A program made the translations under genes and the position numbers. From contig NZ_FSRK01000001.1 in NCBI RefSeq assembly GCF_900141765.1, positions 248,001-312,000 of the forward strand: a DNA stretch of 64,000 nt, in the 5' to 3' direction. Each line of letters begins with the position of its first letter. Positions within the stretch are counted from its first letter, which is position 1. This DNA is from Epilithonimonas zeae (GTDB taxonomy: Bacteria > Bacteroidota > Bacteroidia > Flavobacteriales > Weeksellaceae). The notes under the pieces were generated by a model. The model had not been told where the DNA came from. It saw only the letters and a program-made list of their open reading frames with translations, and ran no database searches. Shown piece after piece: positions 8,871-18,008 of this stretch.

Positions 8871-11639
8871 CTATTTTTTAATGAATTTCTGAGTAGATTT
8901 TTCTCCTTTTTTATTCACTAATTCAATAACATAATTTCCTGTAGGAAGTCTGTTCACATCTATTTTATTTTCAATAGATTTTCCGTTAGCTACAGATTGT
9001 CCGGCTGTATTGAAAATTTTATAAGTAGAATCTCCACTTTCCTTAGTTTTGATATTAAGAACATCTTTTACAGGATTAGGATAAATGGATACTTTGTTAT
9101 CATTGTTAACATCAGAAACGGCTAAAACCTCCTGGATGTCCAACGAATAATCTTCCACCTGTCCATAAGTTATTGTTGAACAAGAGGTTGGTGTTTGAGA
9201 GTAAGCTGCCTGAACTCTTATTCTAATTCTTCCGGTTGTTGCAGTTGCAGGGATTGTAAACGTTCCTGTAACTGTGGCAGCATTTGTGGCAGTAGTTTGT
9301 GACCATGCAGTTTCTCCTGCATCGGTAAATATGCCATTGTTGTTATAGTCTGCATACAATCTATATCTCAATGGGTAAACAGTTCCAGACCAGAAAGGAG
9401 TAATGGTAATTGTATAGGTTTCACCTTTCTTTACATCTGTTGATAAATAAGAGAAATCCTCATATCCAGTGCTTCCTGTACTTGCATTATCGATTGTATT
9501 AAGTTTTACGTTTTGTATTTTCATAAAGCTTGTATTAGAAGCTTGTGAAGTACAATAAGTGTTACCCGTGGCTAATGTAGTCACTGGAACTATATTACTG
9601 AAAGCGGACTTGTTACCAGCTTCATCTTTTGCCTCAACCTTGAAATTATAAGTTGTAGATGCAGATAATCCCGTAACATAGTAAGAGGTTTTATAAGTTG
9701 TTCCAAGCAAGACGTTGTCTTTGTAAACATTGTAGCCATCTAATGCAAAATTATCTGTAGAGGCATCCCAAGTCAAATAAGTAGAAACATTGGTTGTAGA
9801 AGTTGCTTCGAGATTAAGTGGAGTAGTAGGTGCTATTGTATCTGGTCCGTTTGGATTATACTTTGCACCTAAACCCACTGCATAAAATGCATCTTGAGTT
9901 GCAATTGCTTCAGCTGAGTTCGCTCCGTATAGTTCTGTCGCAACCTGAATACCAAAATTTCTTGCATTCATATAAGTAGAATTGGAAGATAAGAAAGCAG
10001 TCTCTAAACGATAAACGATTTTTGATGCCTTTTCAAAACCAATTCCTGTCACACTGTAGGATTTTCCAATATCATTGGTTCCGGTTTTTCCTTGTACCAA
10101 TACATAATACCAATGGTTAAGAACGCCGCTGTTGGTGTGAACACCGCAATAATCATTAGTGTCTTGAGCGGGTGTAGTACAACCTTCTGCAGCAGTTGCT
10201 GGCTGCCAGTTGATACCTTTGTATGTATCTGGTTGTCCAGCAGATTTTGGATTACTCATTGACCTTAAGTAAAAAGGTGAGTACAGAGTGATATCTTCTC
10301 CAATCGCGAAAGCTTGTTTGTTTGGAAGGTAAGTTTCTTCTACTACCGCTCCCCAAATGTCAGAAAGACCTTCGTTCATTGCTCCAGATTCTCTTTGGTA
10401 TGCTAATGCTGCAGATGTAGCACAAACACCGTGACCCAATTCGTGAGCTGTAACATCAAACGCTGTCAAAACATTGAAGTTGTTCGTTCTGTCACCATCG
10501 CCGTACAGCATATAAGAACCAGACCAATAAGCATTATTGATATTACTTCCATAATGCACATAGCTTCTTAGCAGTGAACCATTGTTGTCATAACTGTCTC
10601 TGTTATGAACATTTTTGAAATAATCATAAGTTTTTTCTACACCGAAATGCGCATCCAAAGCAGCATTGTCCCAAGTAGAGTTATCAAATTCTGTAGCAGT
10701 CCAATCGTTATCTGCGTCTGTAAAATCTACAGCACTTCCAACAGCTGTACTTTTTTTAGCATTGTAAGTTCGCACGCCGGCACCTCTTGTAGTATCAAAC
10801 AAGATATAGTTGTCACCAGCAGTATTCAAAGAGGTTTCAATGGACTGAGTTCCGCTATAACGTGTAGCAGCGTTACCAGTTGCCAGTTTTGAAATTGTTT
10901 CTTTAAGCTCAGAATCTTTTACTTCTGAAATTATTTTGTCGGTATCCAAGTCGCCTTTTAATACATTGTGATGATGTCCTTTGGCGTGTTTGATAATCGC
11001 ATCAGAAAGTAAAATCTGACCACTTGAAGCATCTACATAAATGTAAGCTCGGCTCATTGGCTTAGATGCAAAAACATCAAATTTGTAAGCTAAAGCCAAT
11101 TTGTAACTTTCATCTGCTTGTTGAATAGGTAGCAAAACTAATTCCCCAGTAGGCTTTTTATAATTATCAACATTGCTTTCAACATCATCCCACATATATT
11201 TTTGTGCTCCAACGTTTTGAATGGCTCTGTCTAATGCAGATTGCGAAGATATTTTTGGTGAAATACTAACATTATTCGTGTCGAAAATCTCACCATTCAT
11301 ACTGGTAAGATTTCCGTTTTTATAATGCAGATTATAAATTCCAAATTCAACTTTTACGTTGTTGTAGTATAATTGATATTTTTCATCCAAAAAACTGCCT
11401 TTAGCATCTTTTTCCGATTTAGTAAGTCTAAGTTCTGCTCCAACAGGAAGCTTTAAAATCTCCTTAAATAAATCAGTTTTTGAAGCCGATTTTAAGTTTG
11501 CATTACTCTTAAACGTTACTAAACTAACATTCCCGTTCTTCTCGGTAATTTTCTTGTCAACGTATTCCTGCGCATTTGCGGATAGGGTAAATCCAAAAAT
11601 ACTGCACAAAATACCAATTCGTAAAAGTTCTTTCTTCAT
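8871..11639 (-). CDS. Secreted M4 (thermolysin-family) metalloprotease, T9SS cargo
   Basis: 922 residues. Signal peptide about 1-23 ending ANA-Q; FTP/PepSY propeptide region about 45-215; M4 catalytic domain about 250-600 with HELGH (H399, E400, H403) and the downstream glutamate motif GAMNEGLSDIWG; a fibronectin type III domain about 605-688; a GEVED domain about 725-835; and a T9SS type A sorting domain at the end (IYPNPVKD, then TGNYVIEL and a terminal KFIKK). It should be exported by Sec, cross the outer membrane through the T9SS, lose the sorting domain to PorU, and act as an extracellular zinc endopeptidase. All catalytic residues are present. It stands alone with terminators on both sides. 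Confidence 0.96.
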   Translation of the reverse strand: MKKELLRIGILCSIFGFTLSANAQEYVDKKITEKNGNVSLVTFKSNANLKSASKTDLFKEILKLPVGAELRLTKSEKDAKGSFLDEKYQLYYNNVKVEFGIYNLHYKNGNLTSMNGEIFDTNNVSISPKISSQSALDRAIQNVGAQKYMWDDVESNVDNYKKPTGELVLLPIQQADESYKLALAYKFDVFASKPMSRAYIYVDASSGQILLSDAIIKHAKGHHHNVLKGDLDTDKIISEVKDSELKETISKLATGNAATRYSGTQSIETSLNTAGDNYILFDTTRGAGVRTYNAKKSTAVGSAVDFTDADNDWTATEFDNSTWDNAALDAHFGVEKTYDYFKNVHNRDSYDNNGSLLRSYVHYGSNINNAYWSGSYMLYGDGDRTNNFNVLTAFDVTAHELGHGVCATSAALAYQRESGAMNEGLSDIWGAVVEETYLPNKQAFAIGEDITLYSPFYLRSMSNPKSAGQPDTYKGINWQPATAAEGCTTPAQDTNDYCGVHTNSGVLNHWYYVLVQGKTGTNDIGKSYSVTGIGFEKASKIVYRLETAFLSSNSTYMNARNFGIQVATELYGANSAEAIATQDAFYAVGLGAKYNPNGPDTIAPTTPLNLEATSTTNVSTYLTWDASTDNFALDGYNVYKDNVLLGTTYKTSYYVTGLSASTTYNFKVEAKDEAGNKSAFSNIVPVTTLATGNTYCTSQASNTSFMKIQNVKLNTIDNASTGSTGYEDFSYLSTDVKKGETYTITITPFWSGTVYPLRYRLYADYNNNGIFTDAGETAWSQTTATNAATVTGTFTIPATATTGRIRIRVQAAYSQTPTSCSTITYGQVEDYSLDIQEVLAVSDVNNDNKVSIYPNPVKDVLNIKTKESGDSTYKIFNTAGQSVANGKSIENKIDVNRLPTGNYVIELVNKKGEKSTQKFIKK

Positions 11640-11744
11640 ATACTAAGTATTAAATTTCGAGCCAATTTAGTAAATTTTTAATGAATGTTTAAGAATTAAG
11701 ATGAATTATGTTTAGAATTTTAATCAAAAACAATTTTAAATAAT

Positions 11745-11770
11745 AAATCCAACAAATTTTTGTTGGATTT
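11745..11770 (-). terminator. Terminator after pepD
   Basis: An inverted repeat AAATCCAACAAA / TTTGTTGGATTT with a very short loop, 13 bases past the pepD stop. The exit on the minus strand is T-rich but interrupted. Confidence 0.65.
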
Positions 11771-11782
11771 AAAATTGAATTA

Positions 11783-13225
11783 TTAATTCCTGATTGGAAT
11801 ATTCTTTAAAATATCTTGCGTGTATTTCCAAAATTTTTGAACAGATGGTATATTGGCTCTTTCATCTGGAGAATGTGCGCCTTTGATTGTTGGACCAAAA
11901 GAAACCATTTCCATTTTTGGATAATTGGCACCGATAATTCCGCATTCCAAACCAGCGTGGCAAGCGACAACTAAAGGTTTTTCACCAAAATTATTTTCGT
12001 AAAGTTCAGTCATTACTTTGATGATTTCTGCTTCCGGTTTTGGTTTCCAGCCGGGATAAGAACCTCCGAATTCTGTTTTTAAAAAATTACTTTCGAATGC
12101 GGATTTTAATTGATTTGCCACTTCCCATTTTGTTGATTCTACCGACGAACGGGTTAAGTTTAAAATCTTGATTTCTCCATTTTTCAGTTCAACTCTTGCA
12201 ACGTTATTAGAAGCTTCTACCAAACCTTCAACATCTGGACTCATTCTGAAAACGCCGTTATGAGCTGCATTGATTGCGAAAATTATTTTCTTAGAATCTT
12301 CAACAGAGATCGCTTTTTCTGAAGAATCAATTTTCTCGATATTGATAACCAAATCTTTTTCTAAGGAAGCAAATTCCTCTAAGATTTCAGATTTCAATTG
12401 TTCAATCTTTGAAGAAAAGTTTTCTGAATTGTTGACAGAAAACGTAGCTTTAGCTTCTCTTGGAATAGCATTTCTCAAACTTCCGCCATCAATAGAAACT
12501 AACTGAATTTGATTTTCCAATCCTGAGAACAAGAATCTTCCCAGTAATTTATTAGAATTTCCAAGACCTTTGTGAATATCCATTCCGGAATGTCCTCCTT
12601 GTAAACCTTTGATTTCAATTTTGAAAGTTTCGCCTTTTGATTCTTCTAAATCAAATTTAGCAGAAGCCGTCACGTCAACACCACCGGCACAACCTATATC
12701 GATTTCGTCATCTTCTTCTGTGTCAAGATTAAGAAGGATTTCTCCTTTCAATTGTCCTGGTTTCAAAGCTAATGCACCCGTCATTCCTGTTTCTTCGTCA
12801 ATTGTGAAAAGAGCTTCCAATTCCGGATGTGCAATTTCATTACTTTCCAATATTGACATAATCGTAGCAACACCCAAACCGTTGTCAGCACCCAAAGTTG
12901 TCCCTTTTGCTCTTACCCAATCGCCATCCACATACATCTGGATTCCCTGAGTTTCGAAATCAAAATCGACATCGTTGTTTTTTTGGCAAACCATATCAAG
13001 ATGCGACTGCATCACAATTGGCGTTCGGTTTTCCATTCCAGCAGTTGCAGGTTTTGTGATGATGACATTTCCAACTTCGTCAACCGTTGTTGGTAATCCC
13101 AAATTCTCTCCAAATTCTTTTATGAATTTTATAACTTTTTCTTCTTTTTTTGATGGTCTAGGAACCGAATTCAATGCTTCGAAATTTTTCCAAATCACTT
13201 TTGGTTCCAGTTGTGAATATTCCAT
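11783..13225 (-). CDS. pepD: Aminoacyl-histidine dipeptidase (M20 family, PepD)
   Basis: 480 residues, full length for PepD. The metal-site motifs are visible: QSHLDMVCQK (first histidine), GADNGLG (bridging aspartate), the general-base pair in TIDEETGMTGA, then LDTEEDDEIDIGCAGG and the lid-domain signature GGHSGMDIHKG. The C-terminus carries ACHAGLECGII and the last metal histidine in GAHSPDERANI. This cytosolic zinc peptidase cleaves Xaa-His and other dipeptides. No signal peptide. Monocistronic, with the terminator at 11745-11770. Confidence 0.95.
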   Translation of the reverse strand: MEYSQLEPKVIWKNFEALNSVPRPSKKEEKVIKFIKEFGENLGLPTTVDEVGNVIITKPATAGMENRTPIVMQSHLDMVCQKNNDVDFDFETQGIQMYVDGDWVRAKGTTLGADNGLGVATIMSILESNEIAHPELEALFTIDEETGMTGALALKPGQLKGEILLNLDTEEDDEIDIGCAGGVDVTASAKFDLEESKGETFKIEIKGLQGGHSGMDIHKGLGNSNKLLGRFLFSGLENQIQLVSIDGGSLRNAIPREAKATFSVNNSENFSSKIEQLKSEILEEFASLEKDLVINIEKIDSSEKAISVEDSKKIIFAINAAHNGVFRMSPDVEGLVEASNNVARVELKNGEIKILNLTRSSVESTKWEVANQLKSAFESNFLKTEFGGSYPGWKPKPEAEIIKVMTELYENNFGEKPLVVACHAGLECGIIGANYPKMEMVSFGPTIKGAHSPDERANIPSVQKFWKYTQDILKNIPIRN

Positions 13226-13309
13226 TTTTTTGAAATTTTTTGATGTGGCAATTTACTAATTATGAAAGGAAAATGAAATCTTTATGACATAAATAATGTT
13301 TCCAGAATC

Positions 13310-13338
13310 TTTGTTTCGTTTTATGTTTTATAATTTTG
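13310..13338 (+). promoter_or_regulatory. Promoter of the small FUSC-like gene
   Basis: TTTG at 13310-13313 and TAATTTTG at 13331-13338, spaced 17 bases, within the range for Flavobacteria promoters. The ATG follows at 13364. Confidence 0.6.
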
Positions 13339-13363
13339 AAGTCTTATTTCTAGCAAGATATTG

Positions 13364-13879
13364 ATGTCGAATTTCATACAACAGTTTTCCAAATTTTTAA
13401 GATTAAGAGTTTCTATTTCTGAGTGGATTTATCTAGTGAAATGTGTAATCGGTGCATCTATTTGTTATTTGTTTTACATTTTTTTGCCGCAGTATCCTGT
13501 TTATTGGGCGTTGATTTCGGTTGTGATTGTTTTCTCGCCGGATAATAGTAATAAGCTGGCTTATGACAGAATCAAATCCAATCTTCTCGGCGCTTCTATC
13601 GGAATGATTTTATTTCTGATTCCAATTCCTAATATTTTATTGATTTGTATTGGTGTGGCTTTGACGATTCTTGTAGGAATTGCGTTAAGGTTGGATAATA
13701 CGCTTCGTTCAGCTCTCGCAGCGATGGTTATTGTTTTGATTGAGGAAAATCAGGCTCACGATTGGCTGATTCCTATTGAGCGCGTGATTTGTGTCTGCAT
13801 CGGATGTTTTGTGGCGCTGATTATCACTTTTGTTTTTTCGAAATTCAAGATTTATGGTCAAACGTATCTGAAACATTGA
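13364..13879 (+). CDS. Small FUSC-like integral membrane protein
   Basis: 171 residues from the ATG at 13364 (an in-frame TTG directly precedes it). Five or six hydrophobic helices; the stretch QYPVYWALISVVIVFSPDNSNKLAYDRIKSNLLGASIG resembles the membrane half of FUSC/aromatic acid exporter proteins, but the cytoplasmic part of larger relatives is missing. An exporter role is inferred only. A repeat element (13898-14004) and then the ahcY terminator follow. Confidence 0.72.
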   Translation: MSNFIQQFSKFLRLRVSISEWIYLVKCVIGASICYLFYIFLPQYPVYWALISVVIVFSPDNSNKLAYDRIKSNLLGASIGMILFLIPIPNILLICIGVALTILVGIALRLDNTLRSALAAMVIVLIEENQAHDWLIPIERVICVCIGCFVALIITFVFSKFKIYGQTYLKH

Positions 13880-13897
13880 AGAAATATACAAAATCCT

Positions 13898-14004
13898 TAG
13901 TCCTGATAGTAGCGGCTACCCTGCAGTAAAGTGGGAGAGTTGGGGGATTGTGATTTGGCGAACGCTGGAACGAGGAGTATGAGCGGATAGCGGGATTAAG
14001 TCCT
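13898..14004 (+). repeat. Intergenic repeat element A
   Basis: About 107 bases, GC-richer than the surroundings, filling the gap between two convergent genes. The left end reads AGTCCTGATAGTAGCGG and the right end GCGGATAGCGGGATTAAG followed by TCCT, so AGTCCT occurs at both ends in direct orientation. The right end resembles the ends of elements at 18009-18213 and 59444-59570. No reading frame of note. Confidence 0.6.
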
Positions 14005-14011
14005 AAAAATA

Positions 14012-14041
14012 AAAAACCTTCCCAGATTTGAGAAGGTTTTT
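14012..14041. terminator. Bidirectional terminator beside ahcY
   Basis: AAAAACCTTC / GAAGGTTTTT stem around a 10-base loop, with A and T runs on the two sides, between the FUSC-like gene and the ahcY stop. Confidence 0.8.
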
Positions 14042-14059
14042 CTATCATTAAGCAGAAAA

Positions 14060-15373
14060 TTAATATCTGTAATACTCAGGTTTGAAAGGTCCTTTCACAT
14101 CAACACCAATATATTCAGCTTGTTCTGGAGAAAGAACTTCTAGCTCAACGCTTAATTTCTTAAGGTGTAAAGCTGCTACTTTTTCATCTAAATGCTTAGG
14201 CAACATATAAACTTCGTTTCCGTAAGCTGCAGAGTTAGTCCAAAGTTCGATCTGAGCCAAAGTCTGATTAGAGAAAGAGTTAGACATTACGAAAGATGGG
14301 TGACCAGTCGCACAACCAAGGTTTACCAAACGACCTTCAGCAAGGATTATAACTTCTTTACCTTCGATAGTGTAGATATCAACCTGAGGCTTCACTTCAG
14401 ATTTTGTGTGACCGTAGTTTTCATTCAACCAAGCCATATCGATTTCGTTATCGAAGTGACCGATGTTACAAACAATCGCTTTATCTTTCAATTTTAAGAA
14501 ATGCTCTTTTCTTACGATGTTGAAATTACCAGTAGTCGTGATTACGATATCTGCATTATCAACCACTGTATCCAATCTTTTCACTTCGTAACCATCCATT
14601 GCAGCTTGAAGTGCACAAATTGGATCAATCTCAGTAACCGTAACGATAGAACCAGCACCTCTGAAAGATGCAGCAGTACCTTTACCTACGTCTCCGTATC
14701 CGCAAACTACAACTCTTTTTCCGGCAAGCATAAGGTCTGTAGCTCTTCTTACAGCATCGACTGCAGATTCTTTACAGCCGTATTTGTTATCGAATTTAGA
14801 CTTGGTAACAGAATCATTTACGTTGATTGCTGGCATTACCAAAGTTCCGTTCTTCATTCTTTCGTACAATCTGTGAACTCCGGTTGTAGTTTCTTCAGAA
14901 AGTCCTTTGATGTCTTTTGTGAATTCTGGATATTTATCAAAAACCATATTGGTTAAATCTCCACCGTCATCAAGAATCATATTCAATGGTTTTCTGTCTT
15001 CGCCAAAGAAAAGAGTCTGCTCAATACACCAATCGAATTCTTCTTCGTTAAGACCTTTCCAAGCATAAACAGGAATTCCGGCAGCAGCAATAGCAGCAGC
15101 AGCGTGGTCTTGTGTGGAGAAAATATTACAAGAAGACCAAGTAACTTCAGCACCTAGAGCTACCAAAGTTTCAATCAAAACTGCAGTTTGGATTGTCATA
15201 TGCAGACATCCTGCGATTCTTGCACCTTTCAACGGTTGAGACGGTCCGTATTCTTCACGGATAGCCATCAAACCTGGCATTTCAGCTTCAGCTAAAGTAA
15301 TTTCTTTTCTTCCCCATTCTGCTAAGGAAATGTCCTTCACTTTGTAAGGAACATATTGTGTTGTTGTACTCAT
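14060..15373 (-). CDS. ahcY: Adenosylhomocysteinase
   Basis: 437 residues, full length. It converts S-adenosylhomocysteine to homocysteine and adenosine in the activated-methyl cycle, using bound NAD. Visible signatures are [16 protein letters not shown], the substrate loop [19 protein letters not shown], the NAD-binding glycine-rich GYGDVGKG (around 220), [11 protein letters not shown], and the conserved C-terminal PEYYRY. Cytoplasmic tetramer in the family. Single gene with a -7 box at 15418-15425 and a bidirectional terminator after the stop. No SAH riboswitch-like structure was evident in the 45-base leader. Confidence 0.98.
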   Translation of the reverse strand: MSTTTQYVPYKVKDISLAEWGRKEITLAEAEMPGLMAIREEYGPSQPLKGARIAGCLHMTIQTAVLIETLVALGAEVTWSSCNIFSTQDHAAAAIAAAGIPVYAWKGLNEEEFDWCIEQTLFFGEDRKPLNMILDDGGDLTNMVFDKYPEFTKDIKGLSEETTTGVHRLYERMKNGTLVMPAINVNDSVTKSKFDNKYGCKESAVDAVRRATDLMLAGKRVVVCGYGDVGKGTAASFRGAGSIVTVTEIDPICALQAAMDGYEVKRLDTVVDNADIVITTTGNFNIVRKEHFLKLKDKAIVCNIGHFDNEIDMAWLNENYGHTKSEVKPQVDIYTIEGKEVIILAEGRLVNLGCATGHPSFVMSNSFSNQTLAQIELWTNSAAYGNEVYMLPKHLDEKVAALHLKKLSVELEVLSPEQAEYIGVDVKGPFKPEYYRY

Positions 15374-15417
15374 ATTTATAATTAAAATAAGTTTAAAATC
15401 GATTAGAAATCAAAGTG

Positions 15418-15425
15418 CAAAATTA
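15418..15425 (-). promoter_or_regulatory. -7 box of ahcY
   Basis: TAATTTTG on the minus strand fits TAnnTTTG and ends 44 bases before the ahcY ATG. No clear -33 partner. Confidence 0.5.
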
Positions 15426-15516
15426 CGATATATAATTAAGATATAAAAACCATAAGTTATCTTCCAATTATGACAATTTACATAGCAAGAATTTATTTAG
15501 TTTAAATCTAAATAAC

Positions 15517-15524
15517 TATTTTTG
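15517..15524 (+). promoter_or_regulatory. -7 box of the HugZ-like gene
   Basis: TATTTTTG exactly fits TAnnTTTG. Its last base is the first base of an in-frame GTG (15524), which therefore cannot be the real start; the ATG at 15545 is chosen. Confidence 0.6.
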
Positions 15525-15544
15525 TGGCATCAAAAAAATATATT

Positions 15545-16069
15545 ATGAGTGAACATACAGAAGAAGCAAAGAAACAAGCAAAACCAGTTGCTCCAAAAGT
15601 AAAAGAATTAATTGCTAAAACGCTAAGCGTAACTTTGGCAACTGTAGACGCAGAAGGAACACCAAATGCTAGCTATGCACCATTTGTAGAAATTGATAAC
15701 AAATTCTATGTTTTGGTTTCTTTTATGGCGAAACATACCAAAAATCTTGCTGAAGGTAGAAAAGTGTCTGCAATGTTCATCGAGGATGAGTCTGCTACGA
15801 AGCAAGTTTATGCAAGAGAAAGATTAACAGTCGAGGTTTCTACTTCTCAAATCGAGAGAGATTCTGATGATTGGAACGACATCGTTGGAAAACTAAAAGA
15901 AAGACACGGAAAAATCGTAGATGTTTTGAATGAAATGACTGACTTTATCCTAGTTGCTCTTCATCCTGTAAAAGGAGCTTATGTTAATGGTTTTGGAAGT
16001 GCATATTTCGTAGATGCCAATCTTGAAATTATGGAACACAGAAACGATATCAATCACACACAGAAATAA
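15545..16069 (+). CDS. HugZ-like pyridoxamine 5'-phosphate oxidase-fold protein
   Basis: 174 residues from the ATG at 15545 (MSEHTEEAKKQAKP). A split beta-barrel fold is suggested by SVTLATVDAEGTPNASYAPFVEIDNKFYVLVS followed by MAKHTKNLAEGRKVSAMFIEDE, the typical layout of the PNPOx-like family. The C-terminal strand VKGAYVNGFGSAYFVD resembles HugZ-type heme utilisation proteins. Heme binding or oxidation is possible but not shown; general flavin or heme binding is the safe call. Monocistronic, with a terminator at 16091-16118. Confidence 0.82.
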   Translation: MSEHTEEAKKQAKPVAPKVKELIAKTLSVTLATVDAEGTPNASYAPFVEIDNKFYVLVSFMAKHTKNLAEGRKVSAMFIEDESATKQVYARERLTVEVSTSQIERDSDDWNDIVGKLKERHGKIVDVLNEMTDFILVALHPVKGAYVNGFGSAYFVDANLEIMEHRNDINHTQK

Positions 16070-16090
16070 TTACAATTTCAAATATATAAG

Positions 16091-16118
16091 AAAGGCTTAG
16101 TAAAACTAAGCCTTTTTT
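16091..16118 (+). terminator. Terminator after the HugZ-like gene
   Basis: AAAGGCTTAG / CTAAGCCTTT stem with a 5-base loop and a T run. Confidence 0.88.
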
Positions 16119-16129
16119 AGTTCTAAAGT

Positions 16130-16205
16130 CTTCGAGAACCTCAGACTGACATTGCTAAAATTCGAACATTTAATATTAGAAATGTCACACTGAATGGAGC
16201 CTAAG
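16130..16205. repeat. Imperfect palindromic repeat containing CTTCGAGAACCTCAG
   Basis: Left arm 16130-16153 (CTTCGAGAACCTCAG then ACTGACATT) and right arm 16180-16205 (AAATGTCACACTGA then ATGGAGCCTAAG) are imperfect reverse complements around a 26-base AT-rich loop. The 15-mer CTTCGAGAACCTCAG recurs exactly, reverse complemented, at 59498-59512. It lies just before the fabF stop. Confidence 0.65.
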
Positions 16206-16215
16206 TGCTTTTAAT

Positions 16216-17451
16216 TTATATTTTTCTAAAAATAACCGTCGAGTTATGACCTCCAAACCCAAACGCATTACTCATAGCGATATTGATTGGTTTTTCTTTA
16301 TTTTCAGTAATGATATTAATGCCTTCCGGAATATTCTCATCCAACTTTGAAACATTAATTGTTGCCGGAATTATATTCTCCTGAATCGTTTTGATACAAA
16401 TAATCGCTTCCACAGCTCCCGCAGCGCCCAACAAATGGCCTGTCATAGATTTGGTAGCACTGATGTCAAGATTTGGACTGCCTTTGAAAACTTTATTAAT
16501 GGCGTTCAGTTCTGCTAAATCTCCAAGTGGAGTAGAGGTAGCGTGCGGATTCAGATAATCTACTTGCTCAGGGAGAATCTCTGCATCTTGTAAAGCTAAT
16601 TCCATAGATTTTGCAGCGCCAATTCCTTCCGGATGAGGTGCCGTCATATGATAGGCATCTGCGGTCATTGCTGCGCCGATTAGTTCTGCATAGATTTTTG
16701 CACCTCGGGCTTTGGCGTGTTCGTATTCTTCCAAAATCAACGCTCCGGCACCTTCGCCCATTATAAAACCATCACGTTCAACATCGTAAGGGCGGCTTGC
16801 GGCTTTTGGATTATCGTTTCTTGTTGACATTGCTTTCATTGATGAAAATCCACCAACAGATGCTGGTGTAATTGGAGCTTCTGAACCACCGCTTACAATT
16901 ACTTTTGCTTTTCCCCAGCGGATATAATTGAATGCATCCATAAAAGCAGTGTTGGCAGTGGCGCAAGCAGAAACCGTTGTATAATTGATTCCTCTTAAAC
17001 CATATTTCATAGAAATCATTCCGGAAGCCATATTAGCAATAAGTTTTGGTACGAAAAACGGACTGAATCTCGGTGTTCCGTCTCTTGAAACATATTCAGT
17101 AACTTCATTTTCAAAGGTTTCCATTCCGCCTTGTCCGGTTCCCCAGATAACGCCAATATCAAAAGGTTCAATATTTTCTAAATCTAATTTAGAATCTTGC
17201 ATTGCTTCTGCAGCAGCGTAGATAGCAAATTGCGTAAAGAGGTCACTTCTTTTGATTTCGTTTCTGTCCAGATATTTTTCCGGAGCAAAGTTTTTGACTT
17301 CTGCAGCAAACTGAACTTTGAATTTCTCTGGATTGAAATGCGTGATTTTATCAGCGCCGCTTTTGCCTTTCAGAATATTGTTCCAAAAAGTATCGACGTC
17401 GTTTCCTAAAGGAGTTACGGCTCCCATTCCGGTTATTACAACTCGTTTCAT
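16216..17451 (-). CDS. fabF: Beta-ketoacyl-ACP synthase II
   Basis: 411 residues, full length. It extends fatty acyl-ACP with malonyl-ACP in type II fatty acid synthesis. Thiolase fold with the catalytic Cys163 in TTVSACATANTAF and the two histidines in NPHATSTPLGD and SMTGHLLGAAGAVEA; GFGGHNSTVIF at the C-terminus. Its ATG shares one base with the stop of the upstream thioesterase gene (TAATG overlap), so the two are translationally coupled. No acpP is adjacent, unlike the common acpP-fabF pair, so this may be an extra FabF copy with a specialised role (inference). Confidence 0.95.
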   Translation of the reverse strand: MKRVVITGMGAVTPLGNDVDTFWNNILKGKSGADKITHFNPEKFKVQFAAEVKNFAPEKYLDRNEIKRSDLFTQFAIYAAAEAMQDSKLDLENIEPFDIGVIWGTGQGGMETFENEVTEYVSRDGTPRFSPFFVPKLIANMASGMISMKYGLRGINYTTVSACATANTAFMDAFNYIRWGKAKVIVSGGSEAPITPASVGGFSSMKAMSTRNDNPKAASRPYDVERDGFIMGEGAGALILEEYEHAKARGAKIYAELIGAAMTADAYHMTAPHPEGIGAAKSMELALQDAEILPEQVDYLNPHATSTPLGDLAELNAINKVFKGSPNLDISATKSMTGHLLGAAGAVEAIICIKTIQENIIPATINVSKLDENIPEGINIITENKEKPINIAMSNAFGFGGHNSTVIFRKI

Positions 17452-17882
17452 TATCTTGTAATTTGTGTTTTGAATAAATTTGAAGTGCCTTTTGCAATCA
17501 GTTTGGTTTTGTCAGAATTCCATATTTCGCAAGTGGCGTTGATGAATTGTTTTCCCAATTTCGTAATGTGTGTTTCGGCAATGATATTTTCGCCTTCTTT
17601 CCCGATTGAGAAATAATCGATGACATTATTAATCGTTGTATAGAAAGTTGGTTCGTTCAAAGAAAACATTGTTGCGCCCAAAACGTCATCAATAATGGCA
17701 GCCGTTACGCCGCCGTGAAGGTTTCCAATTGGATTCAGCCATTCCGGACGAATCGTGTACTGAAATTCCAAATGACCTTTTTCTGCTGAAATCACAACTG
17801 GTTTCAGCCAACGCATAAAAGGCGAAGGAGAGTCTGTGAATTCTTTTCCGATTAATGATTTCAAATGTGCTAATCTGTCCAT
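17451..17882 (-). CDS. PaaI-like hotdog-fold thioesterase
   Basis: 143 residues from the ATG at 17882 (MDRLAHLKSLIGKEF); an in-frame ATG 27 bases upstream is less likely. Hotdog fold with the conserved PIGNLHGGVTAAIIDDVLGATMF stretch carrying the glycine-rich helix and catalytic acid region, as in PaaI/YbdB acyl-CoA thioesterases. The acyl substrate is unknown. The stop overlaps the fabF start, which suggests joint expression and a role on fatty acyl or ketoacyl intermediates (inference). Confidence 0.88.
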   Translation of the reverse strand: MDRLAHLKSLIGKEFTDSPSPFMRWLKPVVISAEKGHLEFQYTIRPEWLNPIGNLHGGVTAAIIDDVLGATMFSLNEPTFYTTINNVIDYFSIGKEGENIIAETHITKLGKQFINATCEIWNSDKTKLIAKGTSNLFKTQITR

Positions 17883-17904
17883 AATTTTAGATTTTATATT
17901 TAAT

Positions 17905-17954
17905 CGCAAAGGCGCAATATTTTTGAATTTATTAAATTGTTATAAGTCGCCAAG
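17905..17954. repeat. Spacer repeat, 'GCGCCTTTGCG / AAGTCGCCAAG' type
   Basis: CGCAAAGGCGCAA at 17905-17917 is the exact reverse complement of TTGCGCCTTTGCG at 51993-52005 and 63474-63486. AAGTCGCCAAG at 17944-17954 recurs at 63421-63431. Both lie just upstream of the thioesterase-fabF pair. Confidence 0.65.
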
Positions 17955-18008
17955 GCAATTATTGAGTCTTAAAAATAAGTTTAATTTGTTTAGCGTTGAA
18001 TCACTCGC

